Below, in pieces: positions 44,628 to 56,261 of a stretch of DNA of 64,000 bases. The DNA is from Syncephalis fuscata. Taxonomy: Eukaryota; Zoopagomycota; Zoopagomycetes; Zoopagales; Piptocephalidaceae. Every line of letters begins with the position of its first letter. Positions within the stretch are counted from its first letter, which is position 1. The stretch spans positions 1-64,000 of the forward strand of contig JAHLTZ010000016.1 of NCBI GenBank assembly GCA_025786725.1, given 5' to 3'. The notes beneath the pieces are model-generated. The model saw only the letters and a list, made by a program, of their open reading frames with translations, did no database searches and was not told the DNA's origin. A program made the translations under genes and the position numbers.

Positions 44628-44852
44628 ATGTCGGATTGGACTTCGGAGACTATAGTACTTAATACTACGGGTAATACCAACGTAGATTGAAATATTTATT
44701 GCAATAACTAAAACCGATAAATAGAGCATTTTGCGGATGATTTGACCGAAACTGACATGTCCAATCTCGAGGTTCCCGATATTTATGTTTCTTTAAAGGC
44801 AACGGATAATAGCGAAGATTTGGCTGCCATCCCGAATATCAACAACAACTAA
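44628..44852 (+). CDS. Small acidic 56-aa protein, one intron
   Basis: Exons 44628-44670 and 44725-44852, separated by a 54-nt intron (GTAATA...TAACTAAAACCGATAAATAG) whose removal restores a phase-1 codon GAG. The product is MSDWTSETIVLNTTEHFADD, then LTETDMSNLEVPDIYVSLKA, then TDNSEDLAAIPNINNN. It is rich in Asp/Glu/Thr and shows no membrane segment, signal peptide or recognised domain. The GC content is locally higher than the surroundings, which supports coding. It may be a real small gene or the surviving end of a larger one: a frame at about 44909-45050 (FWLLSAEPTTNNHFNLLD) could be another relic. Function unknown. Confidence 0.5.
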
Positions 44853-45328
44853 TTCATTTAATAATATTACACGCGGTATTGTGTCTTTTGAGAAGACATT
44901 AATAATTACAAAGCTAGCTTTTGGTTACTATCGGCTGAACCAACAACTAATAATCATTTTAATTTACTCGATATTTCTGCTATACGCCATAGTACAACAT
45001 CTTTAACAACTTTACAATTGTATTTTTTGATAAAATGCATAACTAAGTGAACACTACAAGAGTTTGCTATGGCCAGTAGCTAAACTATTTGAGCCATTTT
45101 ATATTCTACGCTTTTTACTGATTTCGATGATATTATACTTATGTTTCGCTTGATAAAGCTATACTGATTTAATGATTTAAACTATAGTTGCGCTTCAATG
45201 TATTAATTTCAATGGCAACATCTGAATTATTGTTTATTTTATTACATATTGCTATATTATCATTCTAATATTGCACTATCATACGTATAATCAAATTAAT
45301 AGCCTTTATAGTCTATGTACCAGTTTAA
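44853..45328. other. Intergenic region
   Basis: AT-rich, apart from the possible coding relic mentioned for the 56-aa gene; it ends at the 3' end of the phosphatase gene. Confidence 0.45.
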
Positions 45329-45954
45329 TTATTCAAAGCCAAGACTTTGAAGAAATGCGTTAGAGCAACGCAATACCTGTTGGAAATTGTTCTCAAAACC
45401 ATCTTCGTCACCGTCATATGGATCTTTAATAATACGCTCTCCATTAGGATCATAATCACCAAAAAGCCTAACTGTATAAAGTATTAGAAAGACTATTTAA
45501 CAGTTGTCTCAGCTTACTAATAGCCTGTGAGTCTTGAGGTTTTAACTTCATCAAATTACTTAAATTGGATTCATCCATACAAAGAATGTATTCAAACTGG
45601 CCAAAATCTTCCTGTAATACTTGGCGAGCTATGTGATTGATTGGCACATTATGGCGCTGGCAACAACCAGCCGATCGATGATCCGCTGTCTTTCCCATCT
45701 AGATTAAATGTCAGATACCTTTATTATTCCATCTCTATAACTACCACTTGCATGTACTCCCGAAGTGCCAGCACTATCAATAATAAACTGATCGATCAAT
45801 CCTCGTTTATTGACCGCGTGTACAAACACCGCTTTAGCCATTGGGCTTCGGCAGATGTTGCCTATAAATTCAATAAACAATTCTTTATTATAAAGCTTCT
45901 ACTCCCCCTTTAGTCGATTTACCTACCAAGACATACAAATAGAACAGAAGGCAT
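45329..45954 (-). CDS. LTP1: Low-molecular-weight protein tyrosine phosphatase
   Basis: Four exons: 45954-45927, 45861-45752, then from 45698, and a last exon ending at 45329. The product begins MPSVLFVCLGNICRSPMAKA: the P-loop CLGNICRS is the C-x5-R-S active site, formed across the first splice junction. It continues IDSAGTSGVHMGKTADHRSA, INHIARQVLQEDFGQFEYIL, CMDESNLSNL and RLFGDYDPNGERIIKDPYDG, where DP in KDPYDG supplies the general acid. It ends FQQVLRCSNAFLQSLGFE. About 155 aa, normal for the family. The second intron (45751-45699) starts GCAAGT: the TSGVH|MGKTADHR join, matching TSGYHVGEPPDHR in other members, needs this GC donor. Divergent from UPF3, 248 bp apart. Confidence 0.93.
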
Positions 45955-46202
45955 ATTGTTTGAAACAGCTGAATAAAATAGACCAAAAAATAAAAGTGTT
46001 TGGCAGAGAATACGTCAGCTAAAAAAGAATCTCTTTTTATACACATACTCACATCACAACGTTCTTGTCTTCGCTTACATTCACCCAGTCCAAAACGCGA
46101 TTCAAATTGAGTCAATAGTGGCATGCACTATTAAACATAGCTGTTGGCCTACCTTCTATTTACCAACAAAGTACGACATTTTACAAGAAGGTCGGATAGA
46201 GT

Positions 46203-47865
46203 ATGGCACGAGGTGGTCATCGTGGTGGTCGGGGCGGTTTTGGTGGCGACAATTCGGTTCAACGTGGCCGTGGTGGTAGAGGACGTGGCGGCGGAGGACG
46301 AGGAATGCCAATACAGCAAGAAAAATCGACGTTAGATAGACCAGAGCTACAGCATGGACAATTACCAGCCAATAAGCCAGATACATCAGCGGCCATTAAA
46401 TCCAACGAGTTCTCGCAAAGCAACTCTTCCAAACGAGCACCAGTAGCAAGACCCGATACAGGCGTGGCTAGTGGGGTCAATGCAGCAATAAAGCCACTAA
46501 ACGAGACGAAAAAGAAGAAGAATGCAAAGAAAGCAAAAAAGAAGGCGTTGGCAGAAGCTACAAGTGCACCAGCGCCTAAAGTAAGCAAAAAAACATACAA
46601 AGGAAAGAACAAGGCTACGCCAGAAGAAGAGGCAGCGCAGCGTCGACGCGAAGAAAAGCGCGAAAGAGAGCGTGAACGGCGTCGCCAACGTGCGGCACGT
46701 CGTGCTAAAGAACGACAAGAAACAGAAGCAGCAGAAATGGCACGACGAACTAAAGTGGTAGTTCGACGGTTACCACCCACACTACCTGAATCTGTATTTT
46801 ACGAGGCAGCAGGCAATTGGCTATTAGATGATAAGATAGAATGGAAAATGTATTGTCCTGGCAAGGTGGCTAGCAGGTAAGTATTAAAGGAATATGATTA
46901 AATGGGCTAGCTTTCTAACGATATATTGAATTCTGTCAGCCGGGCCCAAGAAAACCGATATTCGCGAGCGTATATTCGTTTTCATACAATAGAACAAATG
47001 GTGGCTTTTCATCGAGGATTTGATGGACATTTATTTATTGATTCTAAAGGTAATATATCATTTGCATCATTTATCGGTAGCTAATTTTTCATCAATGTTA
47101 TTAGGCGAGGAAAGCTTTGCTGTTGTAGAGTATGCTCCATATCAGAAAATACCCAAAGAACGTAGCAAGGTAGATCATCACCAAGGTACAATTAATAAAG
47201 GTAAATAATACATGTGTTATATCACTAATCGTTAATGTATTTGCAATAGATCCTGATTATATGGCATTTCTCAAAAGATTAGAGGAGATTAAAGAAAATG
47301 GTAATGTAGAAAGTATTATGGACACACAACCAGAGGAAGAAGAGAAATGTAAGTTAATTATCTAATAACCAAATACATTTAATAATAATTAAATGGTGCC
47401 ACTGTAGCTTTATTGCCCACAGAAGGTAAAGATACACCACTACTCGAACATCTGCGTGAACAGAAAGCACTTATGGAAGCACGCAAACGAGAACGACGGG
47501 CACGGATTTCTAGTGCAAAGGCGGCATCTAGAGCTGAGAAAGCGGCGCGCGCAAAACAGCAAGCAAGTGCAAAAAAAGCTGCTTCTGGTAAAGCTCGACC
47601 TGAATCCGGTTCACGTCCTCCTAAGCCAGTCAAAATAGTTAAACGACCACCTGCTACCGCCGCAGCAGCGCCCAAAATTTTACTGAAACGGCCCACTGCA
47701 ACCAGCGAAGATATTACAAACGATCATAAAGATGAAGGTGCACCTAAAGTAGCAAAAGAGGGAACATCACGTTCGATAAGTCTGGCTTTAAATGCTGCGC
47801 TACAAGGTGGTAGCCGAAGTAAAGGCAGCGGTAAGAAGAAAGCTAATTCGCCTGAACAAAAATAA
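46203..47865 (+). CDS. UPF3: Nonsense-mediated decay factor UPF3
   Basis: About five exons; the first ends at 46876. The N-terminus is RGG-rich (ARGGHRGGRGGFGGD). A long basic, Ala/Lys/Arg-rich coiled stretch follows (RRREEKRERERERRRQRAAR). The Smg4/UPF3 RNP-like domain then begins TKVVVRRLPPTLPESVFYEA, with WKMYCPGKVASSRAQENRYS, RAYIRFHTIEQMVAFHRGFD, GHLFIDSKGEESFAVVEYAP and YQKIPKERSKVD, all in the usual order. The C-terminal part is Lys/Arg/Ala-rich (LLEHLREQKALMEARKRERR). Upf3 bridges exon-junction or mRNP components to Upf2/Upf1 in nonsense-mediated decay. The basic extension before the domain is longer than in yeast Upf3, and the RGG stretch is a notable addition. Confidence 0.92.
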
Positions 47866-49069
47866 TAACAACAACAATACTGGCGATTACTTTTTACTTT
47901 ATTCTATACTATGCGCTATGTTTGTTTTGTATTTAATTAAATAATTAATATAAAAGACATTGTTCATTTTTTTTGCAATTATGGCCTATTGTTAATAAAT
48001 AATAATAAATTGACTCATTATGTCATTCACCACTTAGTGCCATGTTCAATTGCGTAAATATTATTAAATATAGCCATTAAACACCAAATATACCATAATG
48101 TTTAAGGGTAATGCAATAGCCATAATACAATCAAGATAATCAACTAAATCACTATTTTCTAAATCAGCCAACGTAAAGATGTGGCAATCAAGTTCAACAT
48201 AATGGCAAGAAGCATTACAATACTACGCTAAGAAGATAAAGCGTTAAAGCTCATGTTTAAGTAAACAAACAACACTGTTAGTGTTACTGCTGCTATTTAT
48301 GATTATCAGTCTACATATACCATAAGTAATCATCTGATAAAGCTATACAGTTTAAATCAGGTTGGTTATTAAAAGACCGCATAGCATTAATAATAGCTCA
48401 TCACTTTTCTACATTTACATTTCATATTTTCGGTTTTTCATATTGTCTTTTATGCTTTCCTCTTTTACTTAAATTGTTTTTTTTGCTGCACATTATTATT
48501 TTTTAAATTCATCGTAAAACGATATTAAGATCAGCAAAGTTAATAAAGCTGATGACAACAACTGATATCCATCACCAACATATGCTTCGACATTAATTGC
48601 TTGGTTGATTCATCGGCCAGGCTAGTCATTAGCACAGAATAGTTGCATAATCCTTTGTTAATATGTATATTTGGCTAATGTTTGCCAAGTTTTGGATACA
48701 AATGAAACATAAGTATAATTATAACGACACGATTGAAGCTAGTTAAAATGGAACTGCTAGTTTATTACTATAATCTTGCATAGTTGCGTAGACACGACTA
48801 ATTTTAAGTTTGTTGGTAATATAATGATGCCATCGACTAAAAGGCAGGTAAACCGGGGCATTGGTTGCAACTTGATGTATAAACGGGCTAAATAGCAGCT
48901 GTCAAGTGGCCTTTTTTGCCGAATATATACCTAAAGTATGTTGAACCAACAGTTCAATTAAACTACCAATGTCTATGGTTTGAAATTATTGGTTATTTTG
49001 TGATTATAAATAAATACAGCGTATATCATAAAGTTGGTATTAAGTTGGTAGTACGTGCTTCTACTTACC

Positions 49070-49985
49070 TTCTATTAGCACAAGTTATTACATACGCAGT
49101 CCATGGTGTATGATTAGTACATAGCTACTTGGTATACATAGCTACCTACAGCCTATAAATAAGAGTTATTAGACACACATAGTGAATGATATACGTTTAG
49201 CATATGGCTTATTAAATACAATATCACTTACCAACTATTGGTTTATGTTATTAAACGCACACGGCGAATGTCATATGGTCAGCACATAGTTAACAAACAT
49301 ACAATAACGCTTACTAGCTAGTAATGCAAATTATTAAACACACACGGTAAATTTTATATGGTTAGCACATAGTTGGCAAACGTACAATAGCGCTTACTAG
49401 CTAATAATACAAATTATTAAGCGCGCACGGTGAATGGTATATAATTAGTATATAGTTTTTTATGTACAACACAGCTTACCTTCTATTAATACAAATCATT
49501 CAAACCACACAGTGAATGTCATTTAGTTAGTATATGACTAGTTAGTATACAATGCCACCTACTGACTAGTAATGCAAGTTGTTGAATACACACGGCGGGT
49601 GGTATATAATTAGTATACAGTTGATCAATATATCATGCTACTTACATTCTACCAATACGAGTTATCAAATGTGCGCACATTGGGTGTTACATGGTTAGTA
49701 TATAGCTATTTAATATACAATGCCACTTACGAGCTGTTAACATTGCGGTTATTAAGCACATAGAAGGAATGGTGTGTAAGTAATACATGACTAATCGATA
49801 TATGGGATTACTTACGACCTAATAACACCAATCCGATAATACGAACAGTATTTAATTAATCAAATGACTAATTATTGCAATTGCAACGTACCACGGCGAA
49901 TTAGAACTGGCTTAGCATTTACCATAGCCATATTGGCCACAAAAGCCACGAGGACGGCGCAGATGCTGGCAATAGAAAGCTTCAT
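49070..49985 (-). CDS. Secreted peptide encoded by a signal-peptide exon plus ten microexons (U3 copy)
   Basis: The mirror copy of the U2 gene. The ATG is at 49985-49983, exon 1 ends at 49892, and the microexons lie at 90693 minus the U2 positions (for example GTC at 49818-49816). The triplets and the split TAA stop are the same, so the predicted peptide is identical. No disabling change was found in any splice site. Confidence 0.75.
49072..49891 (-). repeat. Tandem array of intron units of U3
   Basis: Reverse-complement equivalent of the U2 array, ten introns, same triplets. Confidence 0.85.
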
Positions 49986-52170
49986 GGTAATATTGATTTG
50001 TTAAAAAATCAAGTAGGATAGACAATAGAGCGTGTTTAGGATAAGTAGATGATAGTAAGTATTTAGTAAAAAATAAATTGTAATAATGATACTACTAGCT
50101 AGGTGCGTATATTTGTGTGCTATTTAAGTCTGACTATTAAAGACACCAGTATAATGTGTTGTATGGATTATATCATTGATGTGCAGTGTGCATTCATAAA
50201 GCATATCCATGTGCTGGCTTGAATCATGCGTATATCGGCATATCGATGATACGCTATAACGCAACCAAGCCTTTGCTTCAGCCTTCTGGAAATTACACAA
50301 ATGAAGCGGCGCTGCCATTATCAGGTTTTCATTTGGTAGAAATGCACCTATCAATTCATATTGTAATGTTACAACATTCGATTATTTAGCGTTGATTAAA
50401 CATATTGGTTCTAAAGAAACAGCGATGATGCATTGTTGTGCATTTGCTGTCGCTTTCACTAACATCCTCAATTCCCATATTTACATTCATCCTAAGCAGT
50501 AAATAGCATCAATACAGCAATAACATTGCTGCATCGAGCCTTTACCTCCCCACGTATATATGCTGTCGTGCATAAACCATCTGCTACCTTTTAAGCCATG
50601 GAAATATACTGATTGGTTCATACATGCGTTTGATTTGACATTGTGGCATGGCTACAAGGATAAACAGATTATTTCTAGTACAGTGCTACTAAATGTTAAT
50701 TCAGTTTGTGTTGTTGAGTATAAATTGCCTGTATTATTTATTTCCTGTTAATTATATGCATTTTGACAATAGAAGATCATGTTTGGCTGTTGATGTCGTT
50801 ATTGCTTGGCCTCAAAGTAAATTAAACTGACTAAATAACATGCAACTCGGTGTAAGGACATTGTGATATGTCCATCAGAATGACTCAGCCAGATATGCTT
50901 GAAGTTGAGCGTACAGCAGCAGCTCACGGCATACCAACTAGGCTGTATTGTTGCGTAGATGACTCATATTACAATAACTTGATTAGAAATAACTGGTTTA
51001 CAGTCTAAAATTTGTATTATGCATTATGCATTCGGGTCATGCTTTTACGTCTGCAATTCAGGATAAGTGATGCATTAAATAACTTACTATCATTTTAGCA
51101 ATATTATCCATCGTCTATACCAACTCCTGTCTGCTTTCTACTATAACTGTGTATATTATGTATTATTTACTGAGTGACATGGAGATAATCAATGCTCCAG
51201 TGTAACTTGATTGTTTATTCACTATCATCGTACATATCGTCATAGATATAGCGGTTCAATTCATTAATATATATATATATAACTAGTGGCTAGCCATTAT
51301 GCTTACTGCTTGTAGTTAATGCCGCATTTATGCGTGTGCCTTTGTCTGTGCGTACTTGCTTATTTGTTATCACAACTTATCTCGTGTACAATACACACTG
51401 ATGCAACAATGGCAATCAGTTGGCTACCATTATACTGTAATAGTATCGGCGCTCTTATAATTGATGTATTTATACTTGGTCCTTGTACTCTAGTACCTAT
51501 AAAAGCATTTTATAATAAATTATATATTTTTTGAATAGGTGTATATGGTACACTAAATCAATATTTATCTTATGATAATAATATTTACTAATGAGTATTA
51601 ATCCAACACATATTACTGAAATAGTATATGGCTTATTCTTTATTTATTTTGGCTAATTTCCAAATAATACAAATATCAGTTTTTGCTGTAGGCTTTATTT
51701 ATATCTAATATCGTACCAATAGCAGACATCGGCACAACTATGTGACTGATTATCATTTAAATATGCGGTCATTTTGTTGTTTGACTTGATTCATACAAAT
51801 GCCTCACTACGTTTGGCTATTGCTTTTAGTCGTCTGAAATAAAGTGTCAGTGTCTACGCATATCTATTAATGGTACAAAACAATTCAGTACCACCATGTC
51901 ATTGTTTAGTATGCAATAATTAACAGCGTCAGTTCTTAATCTTAATGACAGCTAGTATTTATCATGGTTGACATCATCATGTCACTATTTAATCCACTAG
52001 TATATAATGTGCAACAAATATTGCTATCGACTAGTTAGTTCATCATCACAACAATCATTCAAGCTTGATTACCTACTTTGACTCCACTCGCTACATTATA
52101 GAACTGTTACATTCGCAATAGATACTGACCTACACATTCAATTGATATCAATCAACTATCCAATTACAAG

Positions 52171-52587
52171 ATGCTTACTTTTCGTTCGGCTATTTCAACT
52201 GCTGCTGTTGTTGCTATTATTATGCTGATTCATGAGCATGTGGATGCCCAGCCAATGGCTTTGTTTGAGCGTAGATCATTCGGCATCGGTGGCTATCCCG
52301 GCTCGTATGCGCCATGGAGTCCATATTGCTACAATGGCTGCTACGGTGGCTATGGTAACTATGGCTATGGCAATTGCGGCTACTCCCCATGGTTTGCATC
52401 AAACAACAACAACTTCAATGCAAATAACAATGCACTTAACGCGAATGCAGTCACTAGCGCGTTCAATAGTCATCAAAATGAGGCTGATCACATTGCCAAC
52501 TCGGATGTGAATGCCTATACCACCGCAAATAACGTCTGCGCCGACAATAATTATGTTAATAGCGCTAATCATAACATTGTCGGATAA
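52171..52587 (+). CDS. Small secreted Gly/Tyr- and Asn-rich protein (U3 copy)
   Basis: Translation identical to the U2 copy over all 138 residues. A TATA-like TAGTATATAATG lies about 165 bp upstream of the ATG (51998-52009). Both alleles of this inverted pair look intact, so both may be expressed. Confidence 0.8.
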   Translation: MLTFRSAISTAAVVAIIMLIHEHVDAQPMALFERRSFGIGGYPGSYAPWSPYCYNGCYGGYGNYGYGNCGYSPWFASNNNNFNANNNALNANAVTSAFNSHQNEADHIANSDVNAYTTANNVCADNNYVNSANHNIVG

Positions 52588-53211
52588 AGAGAGTGAAAAT
52601 GCGGCAATAATGCTAAATGCTGTTACAATTCTGATTTTAGAAGCTGTGGGCTAGACGACTGAGCACGCCTTATCTTGATGTTATACTACAGCATTAGTCT
52701 TTGATACTTACTAACACTTATGTTAACACTCAGAATACAGCATGTTGCTTAGTTGATATCGTTTTGATAATAAATTTAGCTATTATTGTTTATTAACTAC
52801 CACAGTTTAACCATCGTAAAGTGAATAAGCTGCATGACACTAAGCAGTTACAAATGGAACTAGAAACTGAGAATCTTTACTAATATTGAGTAAAGTTATT
52901 ATTATTTTTAGTAAATATGGCTAGTAATAAAGCAAGAGCTTTGTATTGTTTTGTTTTTAACACAGAGCTGCTGGCTTATGTTGATAATTATTTATTAACA
53001 ATTAACAAATATCTGTTGATTATATGATTTATAGATGTTTATTACTAGTATTTAGTGTTAATGTTTAGCGTATTAATATTGCACCTATTCACATATAACG
53101 TGTTACCCAATCACATAGTATATTTATTAGTTACGCTGCCATAATAACATACATACAGTGTTGGAATAACAATAATGCGATCATTGTAAAACGTAATAGC
53201 TATATTCTAAT

Positions 53212-54309
53212 AGCTGTGTTTTAACAGAATACGTTATTTTCATTTATAATACCTTGAAATGACGATAAACATTATTTACAAATTCAGACGTAAAACCATT
53301 GCGTCCATGTTATAAAGTATTCTAATAGCAATAATTTACTTAATTAAGCATTATTAAGATTGTGCATAACTTTACGTATAATAAAGCAAACTGCATGATA
53401 TTTTGCACAAGCATGCACATGACATGCAGACAACTATTAGCGAAGTATACCGTAGTTGTGTTGCGGTATAGACCAATGGTTGCGATAATACGCTAATAAA
53501 TGTGCAAAAATGGCCGTTTTTTTACCATTTATGGCTTGTGTAAACAAAATACAGCAAAATGATTGCTGGATTCGAGTTGTCCATGCTTAGTTATACACAT
53601 TGGTATGTTTTATAAACAATGATTTTTGCAAAAATGTTAGTCAAAAATGCAATTTACGTAATATTTGCTAACAAAAATCTAAGTTATATGTATATCAGTA
53701 GCATAAATTGCCACTTTACAGCAATATTTCTGCATATTAAATTGCCATTATGCTTGTTTTGGCGTTGTGAATGCTTTAAATTTACTTTATGCCAATTTCA
53801 TTTTTAATATTAAAATCTTTAAAATCGTATAACTTTAATTGCTTTTGTTAGCAAATATTACGTAAATTGCATTTTTGACTAACATTTTTGCAAAAATCAT
53901 TGTTCTATAAAACATACCAATGTGTATAACTAAGCATGGACAACTCGAATCCAGCAATCATTTTGCTGTATTTTGTTTACACAAGCCATAAATGGTAAAA
54001 AAACGGCCATTTTTGCACATTTATTAGCGTATTATCGCAACCATTGGTCTATACCGCAACACAACTACGGTATACTTCGCTAATAGTTGTCTGTATGTCA
54101 TGTGCATGCTTGTGCAAAATATCATGCAGTTTGCTTTATTATACGTAAAGTTATGCACAATCTTAATAATGTTTAATTAAGTAAATTATTGCTATTAGAA
54201 TACTTTATAACATGGACGCAATGGTTTTACGTCTGAATTTGTAAATTAATGTTTATCGTCATTTCAAGGTATTATAAATGAAAATAGCATATTCTGTTAA
54301 AACACAGCT
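53212..54309. mobile_element. Foldback/MITE-like palindromic element (copy in U3)
   Basis: Same element as at 36374-37470, in the mirror position. The central 170 bp keeps the orientation expected from the arm inversion, so it was duplicated with the unit rather than inserted twice. The window therefore holds palindromes nested inside a larger inverted repeat. Confidence 0.75.
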
Positions 54310-54844
54310 GTCAAAAATGATAAATTACATTTCTGCAATGGTTATATTTATTGTAAATAACAAATGATGTATCATACAATGTCCATGGATATTGTACGCC
54401 AATGATAATGTTTTATGCATTGTAATCTTAGCACTACTACTCATATACTTTCCACAGTATACGCATTCTATTCTATATTACTTATTTGTAGTAGCTACAT
54501 ACTATTCATAACTAGTAACCGTTTGTCTCTAGCTTTATTACCAATAAACTTGATTTATTTTGTTTATTGAGCCATACAGATAAACAATGAATACGAGTGT
54601 GCACAAACTTTTGCTTTATTAAAACATCTATTGGACTGGTCATTTATGATTATTGATTATTGGGCTAGTCAGCGCCAAATAGATCGGCATGGAATTGTAA
54701 AAAGCTAGAGAATAAGACAATGCAAGTATCAATATTGCAATGTTGTGCAAATGTAACGATGTGACAATATTTGCAATAGATATATTTACACAGAACAATC
54801 ATGCTAACAGAATTATCATATAATAAATTTGATGGCCAATATAA

Positions 54845-54925
54845 CTTACCACACATTCTCATATTCAATAGAACAAATGTGTACTCAATTGCGCGAATGC
54901 CGCTACATTTTGTCATTTGACCACT
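54845..54925 (+). repeat. Dispersed motif A at the outer end of U3
   Basis: TTACCACACATTCTCATATT, CAATAGAACAAATGTGTACT, CAATTGCGCGAATGCCGC and TCATTTGACCAC: a well-preserved copy. Its mirror copy opens U2 at about 35786-35840; shorter ones lie at 42620-42674 (minus) and 48021-48075 (plus). Confidence 0.6.
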
Positions 54926-55178
54926 AAATAATAATATTTTTAATGTTTTAATAAAATAAACTGTTTAATAATGTCAAATGACAAATAAACAATCGTCAAA
55001 TTGTTACATAGCAGTACTCTTACAACATCTACTGGCCAAATACAATTATTTTATAATAAAAATCTTTTAGTAGCATGCAAATAGTACTGCCATTACTTTG
55101 TTAATGAAATAAATAAACATAGACACTAGCATAAATATAGTTGTAAAGGTAAATAGGTCATATACAACCTTGTATTGT

Positions 55179-56261
55179 TTATTCGCTTTCTTTGGCTTCT
55201 GCTCCTTCAGCGGTCGGAATAGCCTCCGAATCGCTTGCAGGCTTTTCATCGCGCAAAGCAACCTTAATGCTAAGTTCACGGTCTTCAGCCACCAATACGG
55301 TCTGGCTGTTGATGAGACGCTGCTGCTCTTCTTCCGTCTCAAACTCAACAAAACCAAATCCTTTGCTGCGGGCAACGTTGCCATTGCGGGCGGTAGGGTG
55401 ACGACGAACTACACTGGCCGACTTGACCTTGTAGTCCTTGAAAAGTGCAGTCAAGCCTTCATTGTCCATGGAAAATGGCAAGTTGGCCACAAATACGGTG
55501 GTCTTGGATGGTTCGCCCAACTGACGAGGCTTGCGAGCTGGACGTGGCTTGCGCTTCTTGCCAGCAGCTCCTTTGTCGGAATTGGCCTCCGTATCGCTCT
55601 TGGAAGAACCAGCGGCAGCAGGAGAACCGGCAGCACCGGTAGGAGCACCACGACGAGGGCGTACCTTGCTACGACGAGTCTTGCCGTCCTTCTTTTGCTC
55701 GCGTGCGGCAGCGTTGGCTTCTGCATGCGTAATAATTTCGCCGTCTTCCGAATCGGCGTTAGCTTCTTTGCCAGTTTTGCTGACAGACTTGGTGCGTCTC
55801 TTACGTGGCTTGCGGGCCTTTGGCTCGCCAGACTGCGGCTTGGCAATCTCCACGTTAATTTCGCGACCGTCCAGTTCTTTCTTGCTCAACTGGGCTACGG
55901 CAGCGCTGCATTGATCAAGATTCTCAAATGCAACAAAGCCATAGCCGAGCGAGCGCGTGCCGCGAGTAATGACCTTGGCTTGGACGCTATTTGGGCAATA
56001 ATACGTTAGTCAATAATGCATACGCTCAATACCTTGTGATGTCGATCATAACAGCATTTAGCCATGCTATCTTGGTTTTTATTATACTTACACTGTGCCA
56101 GCGGGTGCAAAGAACTCGCGCAACTGGTCTTCAGTTGTTGTAAAAGCAATATTGCCAACAAACACCTTATGTGGATACTCGTCGACTATCGACGCCGAAG
56201 AAGCAGCGGCGGCTTCAGCGGAGGCTGGGGCCTCGCCCTTTGACTGCTGTTCAGTGGACAT
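55179..56261 (-). CDS. RNA-binding protein with two RRMs and an RGAPT/basic linker
   Basis: Two exons joined at GGCACAGT|C. The N-terminus MSTEQQSKGEAPASAEAAAA is acidic/Ala-rich. RRM1 is HKVFVGNIAFTTTEDQLREF with RGTRSLGYGFVAFENLDQCS. A basic linker follows (KARKPRKRRTKSVSK, RRSKVRPRRGAPT, KKRKPRPARKPRQ) with several RPRR/KKRK clusters likely to act as nuclear or nucleolar signals. RRM2 is TTVFVANLPFSMDNEGLTAL with RSKGFGFVEFETEEEQQRLI. It resembles fungal two-RRM proteins of the Rnp24/Sbp1 type. The codons are richer in G/C and more biased than in neighbouring genes, suggesting high expression. Exact orthology not determined. Confidence 0.88.

Larger units (their letters stand above)
47990..54900 (+). 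repeat. Unit U3: right arm of the inverted duplication
   Basis: Mirror image of 35787-42704. The order from left to right is: dispersed motif (48021-48075), 3' flank and microexon gene on the minus strand, promoter region, 138-aa gene, foldback element, then the outer copy of the dispersed motif (54845-54925). Each unit is thus bounded by two copies of the motif in the same orientation. Same orientation as U1. Confidence 0.9.

Noticed and set aside
55170-56009. 279-codon plus-strand frame opposite the two-RRM gene
   Set aside because: It is the antisense shadow of a GC-richer, strongly biased coding region with two clear RRMs.
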